A DNA stretch of 64,000 nucleotides from Tenrec ecaudatus (GCF_050624435.1 NC_134546.1:40007501-40071500), one strand, 5' to 3'; positions 1 to 12,025 are shown, counted from the first letter of the stretch. Notes: generated by a model from the sequence alone, not told the origin. Translations and numbers: made by a program.

Positions 1-353
1 GGGTGAGTGGGTTGGAAAGGGGGAACTGATTACAAGGATCTACATGTGACCTCCTCCCTGGGAGACGAACAACAGAAAAGGGGGTGAAGGGAGACGCTGG
101 ATATGGCAAGACATGACAAAATAATAATTTAAAAATTATCAAGGACTCATGAGGGAGGGGGGAGTGGGGAGGGAGGGGAAAAAAGAGGACCTGATGCAAA
201 GGGCTTAAGTGGAGAACAAATGCTTTGAAAATGATGAGGGCAAAGAATGTACAGATGTGCTTTATACAATTGATGAATGTATATGTGTGGATTGTGATAA
301 GAGTTGTATGAGCCCCTAATAAAATATTTTAAATAACAAACATCTAAAGCATA
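1..353 (+). mobile_element. L1-like LINE 3' end (5' side cut by window)
   Basis: Sense copy of the abundant family ending GAGCCCC(C/T)AATAAAAT plus an A-rich tail. The tail here includes a run of A before 364. It is purine-rich with GGGAGGGGGGAG-type tracts. No coding sequence is present; only 3' UTR is seen. Confidence 0.75.
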
Positions 354-363
354 AAAAAAAAAA

Positions 364-830
364 GATACGACCTTGACACACACCTCTCCTGGTTTCCAAC
401 CAGGTAGTATCCTATTGTTTTGTTCGCCCGACTACCTCTAAAATCAGCGAACACATGGTTAATTAGTTTATGGGGATGAACAAACGAGGACTGAGAATTT
501 TTGGTAGACAAAGAAATCTCTATTATTGCATTTCTAGACTCAGTATATTTGGGTTAGGGAGCTAGGTGTGACTTTAGATGATGAAAATGCCCTGAATGAT
601 ACACATGTTTTTAGACTAAAATTGGAAAGAGCCTGACTTAAAATAAGAGCGGGCTGCCTGATGTTCGACACCCACTCTACTTTCCCTAAGAGAGCGGCTT
701 CTCTCTGACGGGTCTTCTTGGGCTAGAATTTACCTAGATGGCCATTTTTCGATGTCTGAACATTGTGATGCAGCTCTGGGGCATTACGGAGGACATAGAA
801 CACTTGCATATGTAGATATGTATTTGTAGA
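364..830. other. Unique intergenic DNA
   Basis: No repeat or exon recognised; AT-moderate sequence between the L1-like 3' end and a fragment of the interspersed family. Confidence 0.5.
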
Positions 831-958
831 TCTGTACTGTGGCAGGTTTTGTGTCCACTTGGCTGGACCAGGATTCTCAGTTTGGCAGTTGGAGCCTCCC
901 CATGATATGATCTAATCAACTCCAGGATGGGATCTCTGGGAGCAGCCCGGCAGTTATA
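830..958 (+). repeat. Same interspersed family, head fragment
   Basis: TTGTGTCCACTTGGCTGGAC and GATCTAATCAACTCCAG resemble the beginning of this family as known in other mammals. Weak match; the boundary with the RTE fragment that follows is approximate. Confidence 0.3.
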
Positions 959-959
959 G

Positions 960-1420
960 GAAGATGAAGGTGGGGTGCTCGGCCCTCAATCAGATTGGAG
1001 GAAGCTGTTAACAACCTTAGATATGCGGATGGCACACCTGCTCTCAGAGAGTAAGGAGAACTTGCTGATGAAGATCAAAGACCACACTGCAGTATGGATG
1101 GCAACTCAGCGTCAAATCCTCAGAACTGGTACCACAGACATCGTCATGAGAAACAGAAAAGTTTGACATTGTCAAGGGTTCGTTTTGTTTGGACCCATCA
1201 TCAGTGCTCGTGGAAGCAGCAGTCAAGAAATCAAATTGCATAGTGCACTGGACAAAGCTGCTGCATAGGACCTGTAACATGTTGCACCAGCAAGAACGTC
1301 ACGTTGAAGACTAAGGGGCTCCTGACTCACGCCACGGTGCTCTCTATTGCCTTGTGTGCATGTGCAAGTGAGCCTGGGGCAGCAGGGCTGACAGGCTTCA
1401 TTGTCGAGAGGCGGACGCCT
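960..1420 (+). pseudogene. RTE-clade LINE fragment, reverse transcriptase C-terminal half (dead)
   Basis: Translates piecemeal to the RTE/BovB-type stretch from the RT catalytic box onward (LLSESKENLLMKIKDH is readable). The catalytic YADD is changed to YADG at 1022-1033. A stop follows shortly after in that frame and the frame shifts. It continues through SSSQEIK and an AAKDL-like region to about 1420. Confidence 0.75.
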
Positions 1421-1619
1421 CCTGCTGTCTGAGTGGCCATGAGGAGCTATAAAATTATAAAGCTGATGAAACACAAATATCAAAACGTGAAGCTATTGTT
1501 TCTCTACATATTCTCCTCCCAGCACTTTCCATGTCTGAAGGTGGTGTTTCCATCTCTCTGACCCCTCCCACAACGAAAGATCTGCTTTGGCATCCTTATG
1601 GGACCGAATTGTGTTCTTT

Positions 1620-1801
1620 TAAGATGTTCTTTAAAGTGGGAGGGCAGAGGATGGAGGGAACAAAGAGGAGCTGATACCAAGGGCTCAAGTAGAAAGAAAA
1701 TGTTTTGAAAATGATGGTGGCAACATATGTACAAACGCACTTGATCCAATTGATGTGTGGATTGTAAGAGCCCCCAATAAAATGATTTATAAAATAAATA
1801 A
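1620..1801 (+). mobile_element. Short 5'-truncated L1-like 3' end
   Basis: Last ~180 bp of the same family, ending CCCCCAATAAAATGATTTAT plus an A-rich tail. A 9-bp direct repeat GTGTTCTTT flanks it (1611-1619 and 1802-1810), consistent with target-primed insertion. Confidence 0.75.
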
Positions 1802-1810
1802 GTGTTCTTT

Positions 1811-2533
1811 GAGTTTGGGGAGCAAAAGAGAAGACTGAAGGGGCACGATTGGGGTTCCAGGGTGGATGAGGTGAGGTTTCCCAATCAAATGCCTGTAGGC
1901 TAGCACTTGCTTGCCTGAAATAATGGTGCACTATTGTGATGGAATAAAATTCCTGGGAACAATTTTCCTGGCCTTGTTCTCATCAGAGCGCTTTTCTCTT
2001 TTCTTAAAAAGTTCTTCACAATAAACCCCCGTGATGGTCCTGTGCCTTTTGAGAAGAATCTATTAAGGCGACTCCTTTTCAATCCCCCCAACCACAGTTG
2101 TCCTCACCTACTGAGCTGACCTCTCTGCTGTGAGCTGAAGGGAGCCGTCTCAGGTAGACCCCTCAGAAGCCACTGTTTTGGGGATATACTTTGTAGGCAC
2201 CCTAACAGCTGAGACAATTGAATCCATGAGAGAACTTGTCTGTATCCATCCATTGTTTAATGCCCTTTTGTTTTCCTTTATGTATCATGTACCTTTTTTT
2301 TTTTAAACTGAGACAATGGCTTTTTGCTATCACGAATCCACAGAAGCTGGAGCAGTTGACAAAGGAGGTGGAGCTCAATGGAATCTTCAAGGGAAGCAGG
2401 AGGGTCAGACAAAATGAATGAATGGGGAAGATGAGACAGGTCTGGAACACACCGAGGATATCTGCATGTCGGCAAGAGTTTCTCCTGACGCGGCCAACGT
2501 TCTCCCATCTCTTGCCTGTCTGAAAGCAAATCA
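1811..2533. other. Unique intergenic DNA
   Basis: No gene or repeat recognised. The frame at 2236-2421 is open by chance and has no splice context. Confidence 0.5.
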
Positions 2534-2750
2534 AAAAACAAACCCCAAAACCAAACTCACTGCCACCGAGTCATTTCTGACTCATGGGGACCCTGTAGAT
2601 CCGGGTAGACCTGCCCCTGTGGGTTTCTGAGATTAATTCTTTAGGGAGTGGAAAGCCCCATCTTTCGCCCTTGGAGTGGCTGGTGGTTTCAAACTGCTGA
2701 CCCTGAGGTTAGCAGCCCAACACGTAACCACTACACCACCAGGGCCCCTA
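2534..2750 (-). repeat. AfroSINE
   Basis: Near full-length antisense copy: AACCAAACTCACTGCCACCG at its 3' end to CACTACACCACCAGGGCCCC at its tRNA-derived head. The tRNA-like B-box complement lies in GGTTTCAAACTGCTGACCC. Confidence 0.9.
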
Positions 2751-2954
2751 GTCAAATGACTTCTTTCTCTGTATCGCAGGTATGAGCTAATCCAATAGTA
2801 CTCCCCACCCCACCCGATATGATACACAGCAGAGTTCACCGCACTTGAGGGTAGAATGTGCAGACTGGCTGTCAACTATGGGATGCCAGCACAGACAGTG
2901 CTAACTTGAACCTGATCAGAGCTGCGAGTACCTGCCAGTGGCCCTGTAGCCCAA

Positions 2955-3092
2955 GGGTCCCTGGTGGCACTGTTGGGAAAACACGGGTCAGCAGTTCAAA
3001 CCTACCAGGTGATCGGAAGGAGAAAGATGAGACTGTCCACTCCTGTCGAGAGAGACAAAACCTCGGAAACCTAAACGCCGGAATCGCCTTGA
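2955..3092 (+). repeat. AfroSINE, 3'-truncated
   Basis: Starts GGTCCCTGGTGGCACTGTTG, then CAGCAGTTCAAACCTACCAG, GAGAAAGATGAGACTGTCC and GGAATCGCCTTGA. It has lost the CCTATAGGG block. Confidence 0.75.
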
Positions 3093-3099
3093 TAGGAGT

Positions 3100-4265
3100 G
3101 GGTGTTTCGGGTTTTCTTGGTAGCTAAGCCAGTGTCACCGATTTGCTACACGCATTGATCAACATAACAGAATGCCTTATAGAGATCCAGAGTTTCCAAC
3201 CATTTATAAAAAGCCACTAAAGAGGACCTGGACACGTCCCTGCACCTGCGCTGCAGGGAGGAGTGCCCTCGGCAGCTCTCTCTGGGACCTCTTTAGGGAT
3301 GCCGAGCGGCACAGAGGACGTGGTATAAGTCAGCACAATGGACAGTGAGTGGAGCTGGAGGAAGGAAGAGGCTGTTCCAGCCACAGGGCCAACAAACATC
3401 TCTGTTCCGTGAGGAAGCTGGATGCAGAGTAAAGCCAAATCAGAGGGGGAAGGGGGTCACACAACAGAGAATCAAAACACAAGTGCGAACTGGCAGGAAG
3501 TAAGTCTGTCACCTATTGGGACAGGCCTTCCAGGGTCCCTCAAGTCTCTTCTGTTAGCGCAACATTGGTACAGACGTGCTGACTTCAACAGGGCCAGCCT
3601 CCGTCACTGGTTTTAGGATCTGTGCCACGCGGGCACCCCACTGAGCTTCCAGGTGTCCTCTCATTGTTGACATGTGCGCATCCACCTGGTTGTCCATCCA
3701 CTCCTGGTCCCTACAAGGTGAGAAAAGGGCACCTCTCCCTCCTCTCGGCTATAAGCCTTGACTTCAGAGTGACATCCTGCTCCTAAGTCGGCCCTTCTGG
3801 CATGCCGCCATGTAGCCTCCTCTGGGCACGTCTCTCTGGACGATGGACAGGCCTCATTCTCCAAATGCTTCCCTGGCCAGGGGCCTTGCGCCTCGATGTT
3901 CCTCACTCTTAAATGTCCATGCTGCCTGGATCAGAGTCTGCTTTAGACGCTGGACCAGGCTTCTGCCTCTGATCCTGACCAGCCGCTGCCTTGAGCCCCT
4001 GTGGCTTCAAAGCCCGGCCATTCAGTCTGTTCTTCAAGAAACAAGTAAAGCATCAGTGTTGTCAAGGTGGAACAAAGGGGATGTTTACGTGGAAGCTTTA
4101 CTACAGAACACGAATTGGCATTTTCATGGCTCCTGCTAGACCAGGAGCTCCACACCCCACGGCTTTTAAGTATGCTGGTACACTTAGATCAAGGCTGATG
4201 TGAGCTAGAGTTTCCCCCGTCAGGTGTGGGTGGGAGAAAACAAGGCTTAAGACAAGTGCGCTGAT
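3100..4265. other. Unique intergenic DNA
   Basis: Moderately GC-rich; nothing recognised on either strand. Confidence 0.5.
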
Positions 4266-4269
4266 CTGA

Positions 4270-4460
4270 ATGTTCTCACTGCCATCAAGCCGATTCTGAC
4301 AGTGGCCCCATAGGACAGGGTAGAACTGCACCTGTGTGTTTCTGAGACCGTAGCTCTTTACAGGAGTAGAAAGTCTCAGCTTTCTCCCAAGGTGGTTTCA
4401 AACTTCTGACCTTGAGGTTAGCAGCCCTATGTGTAACCACGATGCTGCCAGGGCTCCTAA
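4270..4460 (-). repeat. AfroSINE
   Basis: Antisense copy, from CTCACTGCCATCAAGCCGAT through CCCATAGGACAGGGTAGAAC to GATGCTGCCAGGGCTCCT. Confidence 0.9.
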
Positions 4461-5002
4461 AGATCGGAACAGGGCCAGCATAGTCACCACCCCCCTGCGG
4501 AGCTCAGGAGTGAACTTGTATTGTAGAACTTTGTCTTCTCGCCAGTCTGTGCCTGAGGTCTTCTACTTTACATGGTCTTCACACCTTTCAATGATGAGGT
4601 TTCTGTTCTAAGAGGCAATTAACAAAATACAGCAAAAGCACACAGACCTTCCTGTAGCTTGGGCACCAGTGCTAGCCAAGCAGATCTGCCTGCATCGTTC
4701 CATCCAGTCCTGGGACACCAGTCTGTGTCCTCTGGGCCAGTCCCCGGTTTTTCATTGTAGTGTGAATTGGTTTTCTAGACAGAAAACAAGCTCTACCTCT
4801 GCTGCATACAGTCAGTGTGTCAGAAGACCAAGAGCCCCCCCCAGCCTTTGTCTTCTCCCCGTTTGAGTGTCTTGCTAACCTAACGCATACCTCCCCGTCC
4901 CCCTATTAGCCACGCTCACAATCGCACGCGCACTAATCAGACACAGGGAAGTGGAGCACTTTACCACGGCACCTCTGGGCTCCTGTTGCTGCTCTATTTC
5001 TT

Positions 5003-5839
5003 CTTCTTTTTAAAAAACCATTTTATTGGGGGCTCATACAACTCTTATCACAATCCATACATCCATCCATTGTGTCAACCACGTGTGTACATTCGTTGCC
5101 CTCATCATTCTCAAGACATTTGCTCTCCACTTAAGCCCCTGGCACCAGCTCATTTATTCCCCCTCCCTCCCCACTCCCCCCTCCATCTTGAACCCTTGAT
5201 AATTTATAAATTATTATTTTGTCCTGTCTTCCACTGTCCGATGTCTCCCTTCACCCATTTTTCTGTTGTCCATCGCCCAGGGAGGAGGTTATGTATAGAT
5301 CCTTGTAATTGGTTCCCCCTTTCCACCCCACCACCTGTCCACCCTCCTGGTATCGCCACTCTCACCACTGGTCCTGAAGGGATCATCTGTCCTGGATTCC
5401 CTGTGTTTCTAGTTCCTATCTGTACCAGTGTGCATCCTCTGGTCTAGCCAGATTTGTAAGGTAGAATTGGGATCACGATAGTGAGTGGGGAGGAAGCATT
5501 TAGGAACTAGAGGAAAGTTGTATGTTTCATTGTTGCTACCCTGCACCCTGACTGGCTCATCTCCTCCCTGTGACCCTTCTCTAAGGGGATGTTCAGTTGC
5601 CTACAGATGGGCTTTGGGTCCCCACTCCACACTCCCCCCTCATTCACAATGATATGATATTTTTTGTTCTTTGATGCCTGATACTTCATCCCTTTGACAC
5701 CTCGTGATCACACCGGCTGGTGTGCTTCTTCCATGTGGGCTTTGTTACTTCTGAGTTAGATGGTCACTTGTTTATCTTCAAGTCTTTAAGGCCCTAGACG
5801 CTATATCTTTTGATAGCTGGGCTCCATCAGCTGCTGATA
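5003..5839 (-). mobile_element. 5'-truncated L1-like element
   Basis: Antisense copy: T-rich tail, then the complement of AATAAAAT, then the pyrimidine-rich 3' UTR. TATTTCTT occurs at both borders (4995-5002, 5840-5847) and may be the target-site duplication. The open frame at 4986-5447 is this UTR and is not a gene. Confidence 0.7.
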
Positions 5840-6184
5840 TATTTCTTATTACTGCCTGCATTCTCAGCATCCCAGGTGTGCTGGGATTTAGAAATGATAA
5901 TGCTTTCTTTTTTTTTGTTGACCTCTTGACTAGCGTCAGCTGTAGAAAGAAAAGACTCGGTGCATCTCAACAGGTAGAATAGAGGAGAGGAAAGGCTCTC
6001 ACTGTCTGGTTGCCGAGCAAGGTGATCGATGTGTCTGGCTAGACAAAGCAGCCTTCCAATCGCTTTTCAGCATCGTGAACTTTGAAGTCCAGGTGTGCAG
6101 GGCAGTGGACCCTCGTGAACATGAGGAGATAAAATAGGCTGTTTCCATCAAGATTGGAGAGAACTCAAGATTTTAAAATAAGAT

Positions 6185-6345
6185 GTAATAATAGCCAACC
6201 CCTTTCCAGCACACTTGCTGTCTGTCTGACCCTTAGTTTGTCCTCAACAACTGAGAACACAGCAAGACTTCCTTTCCCCGCTTTACAGATGAGGCAAGTG
6301 GGGCAGAGAGAAATGGACTTGCCTAAGAGATAGAAATAAGCTAGG
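6185..6345 (-). repeat. MIR-type SINE
   Basis: CGCTTTACAGATGAGGCAAG followed by GCAGAGAGAAATGGACTTGC is the antisense MIR signature. Confidence 0.5.
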
Positions 6346-6689
6346 TTAGAAGTTACTTTTCTTTTGTGTAAAAGAAATCTGGAAGTAGGAAGTCCAGGGC
6401 TGGGAAGGTTCTCTGTGACCGTCAGGGGCTCAGAATCCTTTGAGATCTTTCTCCCATGGTGGGTGACTTCTCTGTGCAAGGTCACCTGAGAGTCCAACTG
6501 CATTTACATTTCAGGCCGCAGCACGAAAGTTGTAGGCAATGTTTCTAGTCACATCTTCTTGCCTATAATTGAGTCACATCTGGACACCAGGCTGCGGAGA
6601 AGACTGGGAGTCTTTCAACCGGCCTCCCAGTGTCATGATGCCAAACAATAATGGACATTCCTCGGGCTCCAGGACGTCGGAGCCGAGTC

Positions 6690-6947
6690 ACCTTGGAGGG
6701 AGCTCCTGGGAAATGGAGCGGAAGGCTGCCACTTGCTTGCTGTGGACACATCATTGCGAGCGACCGATTGCTGGAGAAGGACACCGGGCCTGCTAACACA
6801 GAGTCACGAAAAGTGGAGACCCACAAGATGAATGGACCCCACGGCGGCCACCAGGGGCTCACATAACGAGGGTGGCCTGGGACTGGACAGAGTACTCGTT
6901 CATGGGTCTCTAGGCCAAGTCAGTGGCACCTAACAACAACAACAACC
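6690..6947 (+). mobile_element. RTE-clade LINE 3' end
   Basis: Degenerate end of RTE: CTGGAGAAGGACA motif, then GTGGCACCTAACAACAACAA with an (AAC)n tail, the typical short tandem-repeat tail of this clade as opposed to poly(A). Confidence 0.75.
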
Positions 6948-7474
6948 TTGTTTCCTGATGGCAAATTGACCCAAACTCATTTAAAAAGTACATTTGGGGC
7001 GTGGTGAAAGGGGTTTTCAGTTTGATGCGTAATAAACACTTTTCGATGTTGGCCCTTCCTCTCTTTCTGACATCTCTCCTCGCCGTGTTCATAGTCTCCC
7101 ACACCTAGTCCTTAATAGTTATCTCCTCTCAGAGGAGCACTGGGCCACTCTCTCGGCCTCCTCTTTCCGTCATCCTGTTCTGTGGAGTCCACCCTGTTCT
7201 GCCTCTGTGGCCTCGAGGTCAACTCAGAAAGCAGTTCTTTGACTCTGGTGCCCACGGTGCTGAGCACGGAGCTGGCGGCATGGGGTTGAGCCTCGGGAAA
7301 CCCTGAGGGCCCTGTGCGCAGAGCGGGCTCTCCGGGGGCCCTGCGTCAATGACCACTCGGAGCTTGGACTCCGAGGTGCCTAGAGGCGTCCCCTCGAGCC
7401 TGTCATAAAGTGTGGTAGAGTGGAGTTCTCTCATGCTGCTACAGCTGAAACAGGACCCGCCACAGAACACACTG

Positions 7475-7890
7475 GTCGTTTGGGGCTCAGAGGTGTCCCC
7501 AAATCACATGGACGCAGAACCTGTGAGTAGCAACTTAGGGAGAAGAGGCTCTTCGTTGATGTGATTTCATGCCGGTGGAATCATGCTGGTTTAGGGTGAC
7601 CCCCAATCCAATGACCAGCATCCTTGTAAGAAGGAGGAAATGTGCACGTGCAGACACAAGAACATGTGAAGATGGAGGCGGAGACCAGAGTGACTCTTCT
7701 GTAGGTCGAGGAAACACCAAGGATTTCCGGCCACTGCCAGAAGCCGCAGGGCCGCTGTGTGTCAGAATGGAGTCATTGACAGCGAACTGTTGGTCAGGAG
7801 GCAGAAGACAGGCAAGAAAAAGAGATTCTCCCCGAGAGCCTCCAAAAAAGGACCCAGCCCTGCTGACACTTTGACTTGGCGTTCAAGTAT
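7475..7890 (+). mobile_element. MaLR-type LTR remnant
   Basis: Landmarks in order: TGTCCCCAAATCACATG, CCCCAATCCAATGACCAGCA, TCCTTGTAAGAAGGAGGAAA, GAAGATGGAGGC, AGATTCTCCCCGAGAGCC and CTGCTGACACTTTGACTTGG. These match the internal layout of MST/MLT-like LTRs of mammals. No internal viral genes adjoin it. Confidence 0.55.
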
Positions 7891-8059
7891 CCAGACATGG
7901 ACCAGAGAATACATGGCTGTTCTTTGAAGGCGTCCAATGGTGGCATGGGTTGGGGCAGCAGGGGGTTGGAGTCAGAATAGCGAGGTGGGTGGCATTTTCC
8001 AGGGTCTCAGGGCAGGTTGGGGGCAGACGTCCGTCCCCTCTTCCACAGAGCTTCCAAAC

Positions 8060-8380
8060 AACACGCCCCTAAGCCATTAAGTAAAAGAGAAATGGGTAAT
8101 ACATTTTTATCTATTCAATAATTGTTCCCTCTTGGGGTGGATTAACTTAGCTGGCTATAATGAGTCTGAACAGTTTTTTTTTTCTTTCTCTGAGCACCAG
8201 AACTAGGTGGTAATTATTGAGCCTGTACCTGGTCACAGATCTACAGAAGACTGAAATCCTCTTTAAGATGATCTTTTTCTCTCTCTCCCACTCTCCCAGC
8301 ATTTAGTTTTATTTCTATTTTTTGCTTGGTGTGAGGGCTGACAAGCCAGGCAATAAATGAGCTGGAAGAAAGAGCCGTCT
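8060..8380. promoter_or_regulatory. Candidate conserved non-coding element
   Basis: AT-rich, repeat-free block with homeodomain-like TAATTATTG and ATTCAATAATTG motifs between repeat-dense flanks. Conservation cannot be seen from one sequence. Confidence 0.25.
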
Positions 8381-8774
8381 TTTTCCAGGGGCTGCGGCCT
8401 GTTTTCAAAGGGTAGCACGTAAGTGCTGCCCTCCCCGTGGAGAGTTCATTCTCCACGGAGCCCTCAGAGGGCACAGGGGCCAGCGCAGGACGTGCTCAGG
8501 CGGACCTCGCCATCTGGCCGACACAGGTCCCTAGCTCCATCCCAGGGTTTCCGAGGCTGTGCAGCTTTCTTCTGACTCTACTCCGTAGGGATTTGTAATT
8601 CTGCTGCCTTTAAAAATGTGTTATGGTTGTAAAGATATCATCTGCATAGCACAGTACCTGCCAAATCAACGTTGTTGTTGTTGTTTTCAGGTGTATACTT
8701 TTGGGATCTCAATTACCTTAATTTGTGGCTGTCTATCTCTCAGGACCTTTCAGCATCACTGGAACTTGACCCAG

Positions 8775-8880
8775 CATTTCTTTCTGCTTGAGCCCTTGGT
8801 ATTACCTCCTCTTTTTTCCCTCCATCCTCCACCCTCCTACCATCCTGGACCCCTGAAAAATTATCAATTATTTTCACACC
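8775..8880 (-). mobile_element. Fragment of L1-like 3' UTR
   Basis: Short antisense match to the interior of the family (TGCTTGAGCCCTTGGTATTA, then TCC-rich, then AAAATTATCAATTATTTT). Both ends of the element are missing. Confidence 0.45.
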
Positions 8881-9014
8881 TCTTTCTTAGGCTGCTATTT
8901 CCAAGAGAATAGCCATGTCTATACGGTTCTATCTGACCGCACCCAGGAAGGCGGCATTGGTACACTCAACTAGAATGAAAGGCATTCCCACAATGGGAGT
9001 ACCACATGGCCACC

Positions 9015-9130
9015 TCTTGGGTTTAAGTGCCAGCTTTGCCTCTGACTGGTCACATGACCTTGGATATTTAACAGCATTTTCCTGCATCTGTAAAATGAGA
9101 TGATAATGGAATCTATCTCATTCGTCTGTC
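9015..9130 (+). repeat. MIR-type SINE
   Basis: TGACTGGTCACATGACCTTG and CTGCATCTGTAAAATGAGAT are the MIR core and 3' landmarks. Confidence 0.6.
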
Positions 9131-10124
9131 TATCCACTAACAATCAAGTGCTTTCAGGTGGAAGACAGCGGACCCACACTCACTTATGCAAACAAGAGGA
9201 TCATTGGACTGCTTTGGGCAGAGGGGGAAGGTGCCAGTCTCCGGCTCAGGAGGATCCAGAAGCCAGAACAGCATGCCTGGTCCATCTTTCTCTCCGTCTC
9301 TTGTCTTGGCCTGTGTGAAGGTTGACCATATCCTCAGAATGGCTCTGTGTGACAGGGGCCAAGGTCACCGATAGTAACAAGATCAAACCTTGACAGCTCT
9401 CAGTCTCGAGGGTCCTTAAGTAAAATATCAGGAAGGGCCCCATCGCCTTGACCTGAGGCAAAGGTCACCAGGACAGCGTTGCCAGAGCATGTTGAGTGAA
9501 AAAGGACAACGTCCCCAGAGGAAGTGGGCAAGCTGCGAGCCAAAAGAGTGTAGAAGGAATCCCGGGCCGAAGAAACCGGCCCCGTCCACTGTGAGAATTA
9601 GAAGCCATCCTGCCTGGGAGAAGTAGGGCGTCAAATCACGTCTTCCCAGTTCACGCCATGACTGATGAAGCAAGGCTAGAACGGACCTGGATTTGGAAAA
9701 TGTGAGCGTGCCGCAACGATAACTGGAAAAGGAGAAGCGACCGATCCATGAGCACGCTACTGGAAACGGACTCTCCTGCCTGGTCTCCAACGGCAGCGTG
9801 TAGCCGGCAGAGTCATAAACAGCGGTGCCCAGCTCAAAGATGGCGGCGCTGCCCTGCTGTGAATGGGTGGCATTCTTCCCTCACTGCCACCCGGTTGCTT
9901 CCCGCAGCCATGCTAGTCTTCCAGGCTCCCACCGCAGGCTCCTGAAAGGGCGGTGGCTCTCCCGAGGCTCCCATCCCGGAGCTTTCTGTTCCAGTTATCA
10001 TTCGGGCGCACCCACCCTTTACAAACCTGGCCCTCTCCGATCTCGCTGTGTCGGCTCTGACCGCACAGTTCACAACGTTGCCCCCACCCCCCTCGGGAAG
10101 GGCTGGGCCCAGTGTCTGGGCCAC

Positions 10125-10330
10125 AGGATGTGTCGCTGTCCTGGGAGGGTTGGCTGCAGTTCATGGCAACTCCATGAGTGTCAGAGTAGACCTTCTGTGG
10201 GTGCGTGTTCTTAGCATTGGATCATCCGGACTTTCTTCTGAGGGGCCTCTGGGCGCACGCAGACGGTTAACCTTTTGGGAGGCCGGGAACTTGTTAGCTA
10301 CTTGCAGCACCTGGGCATTCTGGTCCACCA
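10125..10330 (-). repeat. AfroSINE variant (second subtype)
   Basis: Antisense copy of the subtype with ATGGCAACTCCATGAGTGTC, a TCTTCTGAGGGGCCTCTGGG segment and GGTTAACCTTTTGGGAGG. Diverged. Confidence 0.55.
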
Positions 10331-10439
10331 CTGGCCTGTCCATCTGCCGTTTGGCGGTGGCTTAGGTGTTGCTGTGACGCTGTAAGCAGTGAGGCGGTTG
10401 AGAGATGGGGCTGGTGACGAAGCTCGGAAGCCCCGTGGG

Positions 10440-10760
10440 CAGCAACAAGAACACACGAATGTGTCTCGGAAAAAGTATAGCCAGAATGCTCCCTGGAGGC
10501 AAGGATGGCCGGACTGCGTCTCACAGGCTTTGGACATGTTAGCGGGTAAGACCCGTCTCTGGAAATGGACATCATGCTTGTTTGCAAAAAAGAGGTAGCC
10601 CCTTGACGGGATGGATGGACAGTGGCTGCACCAATGGGCTCAGCCAGAAGAACAATTGTGAGTACGGTGCAGGAGCGGTGGTGTTTCATTCTGGTGTGGA
10701 CAGGGCCACCTTGAGTCGAACCAGTTTGACCTCACCTAAGAATGACAACAATGGGGATTC
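10440..10760 (+). mobile_element. RTE-clade LINE 3' end
   Basis: Corresponds to the last ORF segment and 3' end. Recognisable pieces are AGCCAGAATGCTCCCTGGAG, TGGACATCATGCTTG and ACAGTGGCTGCACCAATGGG, ending CTCACCTAAGAATGACAACA. Reading frames are broken. Confidence 0.75.
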
Positions 10761-10875
10761 TGGTCCTCAACAAGCCCTCCGTCAATGTCAGTCACTGCTC
10801 CGAGGAGGAGGGTGATTGTGTGCTGAGGGTGGAATCAGAGCAGGGGGAAAGGAGTTTGTGGACATCATGTATTCT

Positions 10876-11494
10876 TTTTTTTTTTAAACAATTAGGGGCT
10901 CATACAACTCTTATCACAATCCATACATATACATCAATTGTATAAAGCACATCCATACATTCCCTGCCCCAATCATTCTCAATGCATTTGCTCTCCACTT
11001 AAGCCCTTTGCATCAGGTCCTCTTTTTTCCCCCCTCCCTCCCCTTTCCCCCTCCCTCATGTGCCCTTGGTAATTTATACATCGTTATTTTGTCATATCTT
11101 GCCCTATCTGGAGTCTCCCTTCCCCCCTTCTCTGTCGTCCGTCTCCCAGGGAAGAGGTCACATGTGGATCCTTGTAATCAGTTCCCCCTTTCCAACCCAC
11201 TCACCCTCCACTCTCCCAGCATCGTCCCTCACACCCTTGGTCCTGAAGGTATCGTCCACCCTGGATTCCCTGTGCCTCCAGCCCTCATATGTACCAGTGT
11301 ACAGCCTCTGCCCTATCCAGCCCTGCAAGGTAGAATTCGGATCATGGTAGTTGGGGGGAGGAAGCATCCAGGATCTGGGGGAAAGCTGTGTTCTTCATCG
11401 GTACTACCTCGCACCCTGACTGACCCATCTCCTCTCCTGAACCCCTCTGTGAGGGGATCTCCATTGGCCGACACTTGGGCCTTGGGTCTCCACT
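10876..11494 (-). mobile_element. 5'-truncated L1-like element with perfect 13-bp TSD
   Basis: 619-bp antisense copy starting with an oligo-T tail. CATCATGTATTCT flanks it exactly on both sides (10863-10875 and 11495-11507). The 167-codon open frame inside (11008-11511) is pyrimidine-rich UTR read in frame and is not a protein gene. Confidence 0.85.
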
Positions 11495-11799
11495 CATCAT
11501 GTATTCTATAAGGACCTCCAACTAGCGACCATGTGACCACAATCCAGCCTCTTATTCCATGTGATGAGCCCCAGGGTCCTGGTGGGGCTGTGTCTGCTCA
11601 AGGGCTCCTTGCTGTAATTCACATGCAGGCTCTGTGAGCTGGCAATGACCCCTCAAGAAGGGGAAGCTTGTACTGGGATCTAACATCTCATATCCAGGAG
11701 CTCTCCAAGGGCCAGAGTTCAGAGAATGGCATTCAAGTGCTCAAGGGCAGGCAGAATTGGCACACGCATTAGTGGGTGGGGGGGGGGTGAAATGAGCCC

Positions 11800-12025
11800 T
11801 AATGAGTGAGTGGTTAAGCACTTGACCGCAAACCTAAAAGGGAGCAGTTTGAGTTTAACAGCTACTCTGTGGGAGAAAGACGCAACAGCCCACTTCTGTA
11901 AAGATTTGCAGCCTGGGAAGCTCTGGCGGAGTGCTCCTTTGTCTGCAAGCCCTGTGGGGAAGTGCTCCTTCTACTGTGAATCGGAATCAAGTCAAAGAGC
12001 AGTGGCTTGGTTTGTTCGGTTTGGG
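11800..12025 (+). repeat. AfroSINE, diverged
   Basis: GAGTGGTTAAGCACTTGACC, GAGCAGTTTGAGTTTAACAG and GTGGGAGAAAGACGCAACAG lead to GTGAATCGGAATCAAGTC. The interior holds a small duplication of GTGCTCCTT. Confidence 0.7.

Noticed and set aside
2236-2421. Frame with a plausible helical stretch (KLEQLTKEVELNG)
   Set aside because: Only about 30 residues look protein-like, with no splice context and no family match.
11008-11511. 167-codon plus-strand frame
   Set aside because: Lies wholly in the pyrimidine-rich UTR of an L1-like insertion; similar frames recur in sister copies (4986-5447, 24636-24896).
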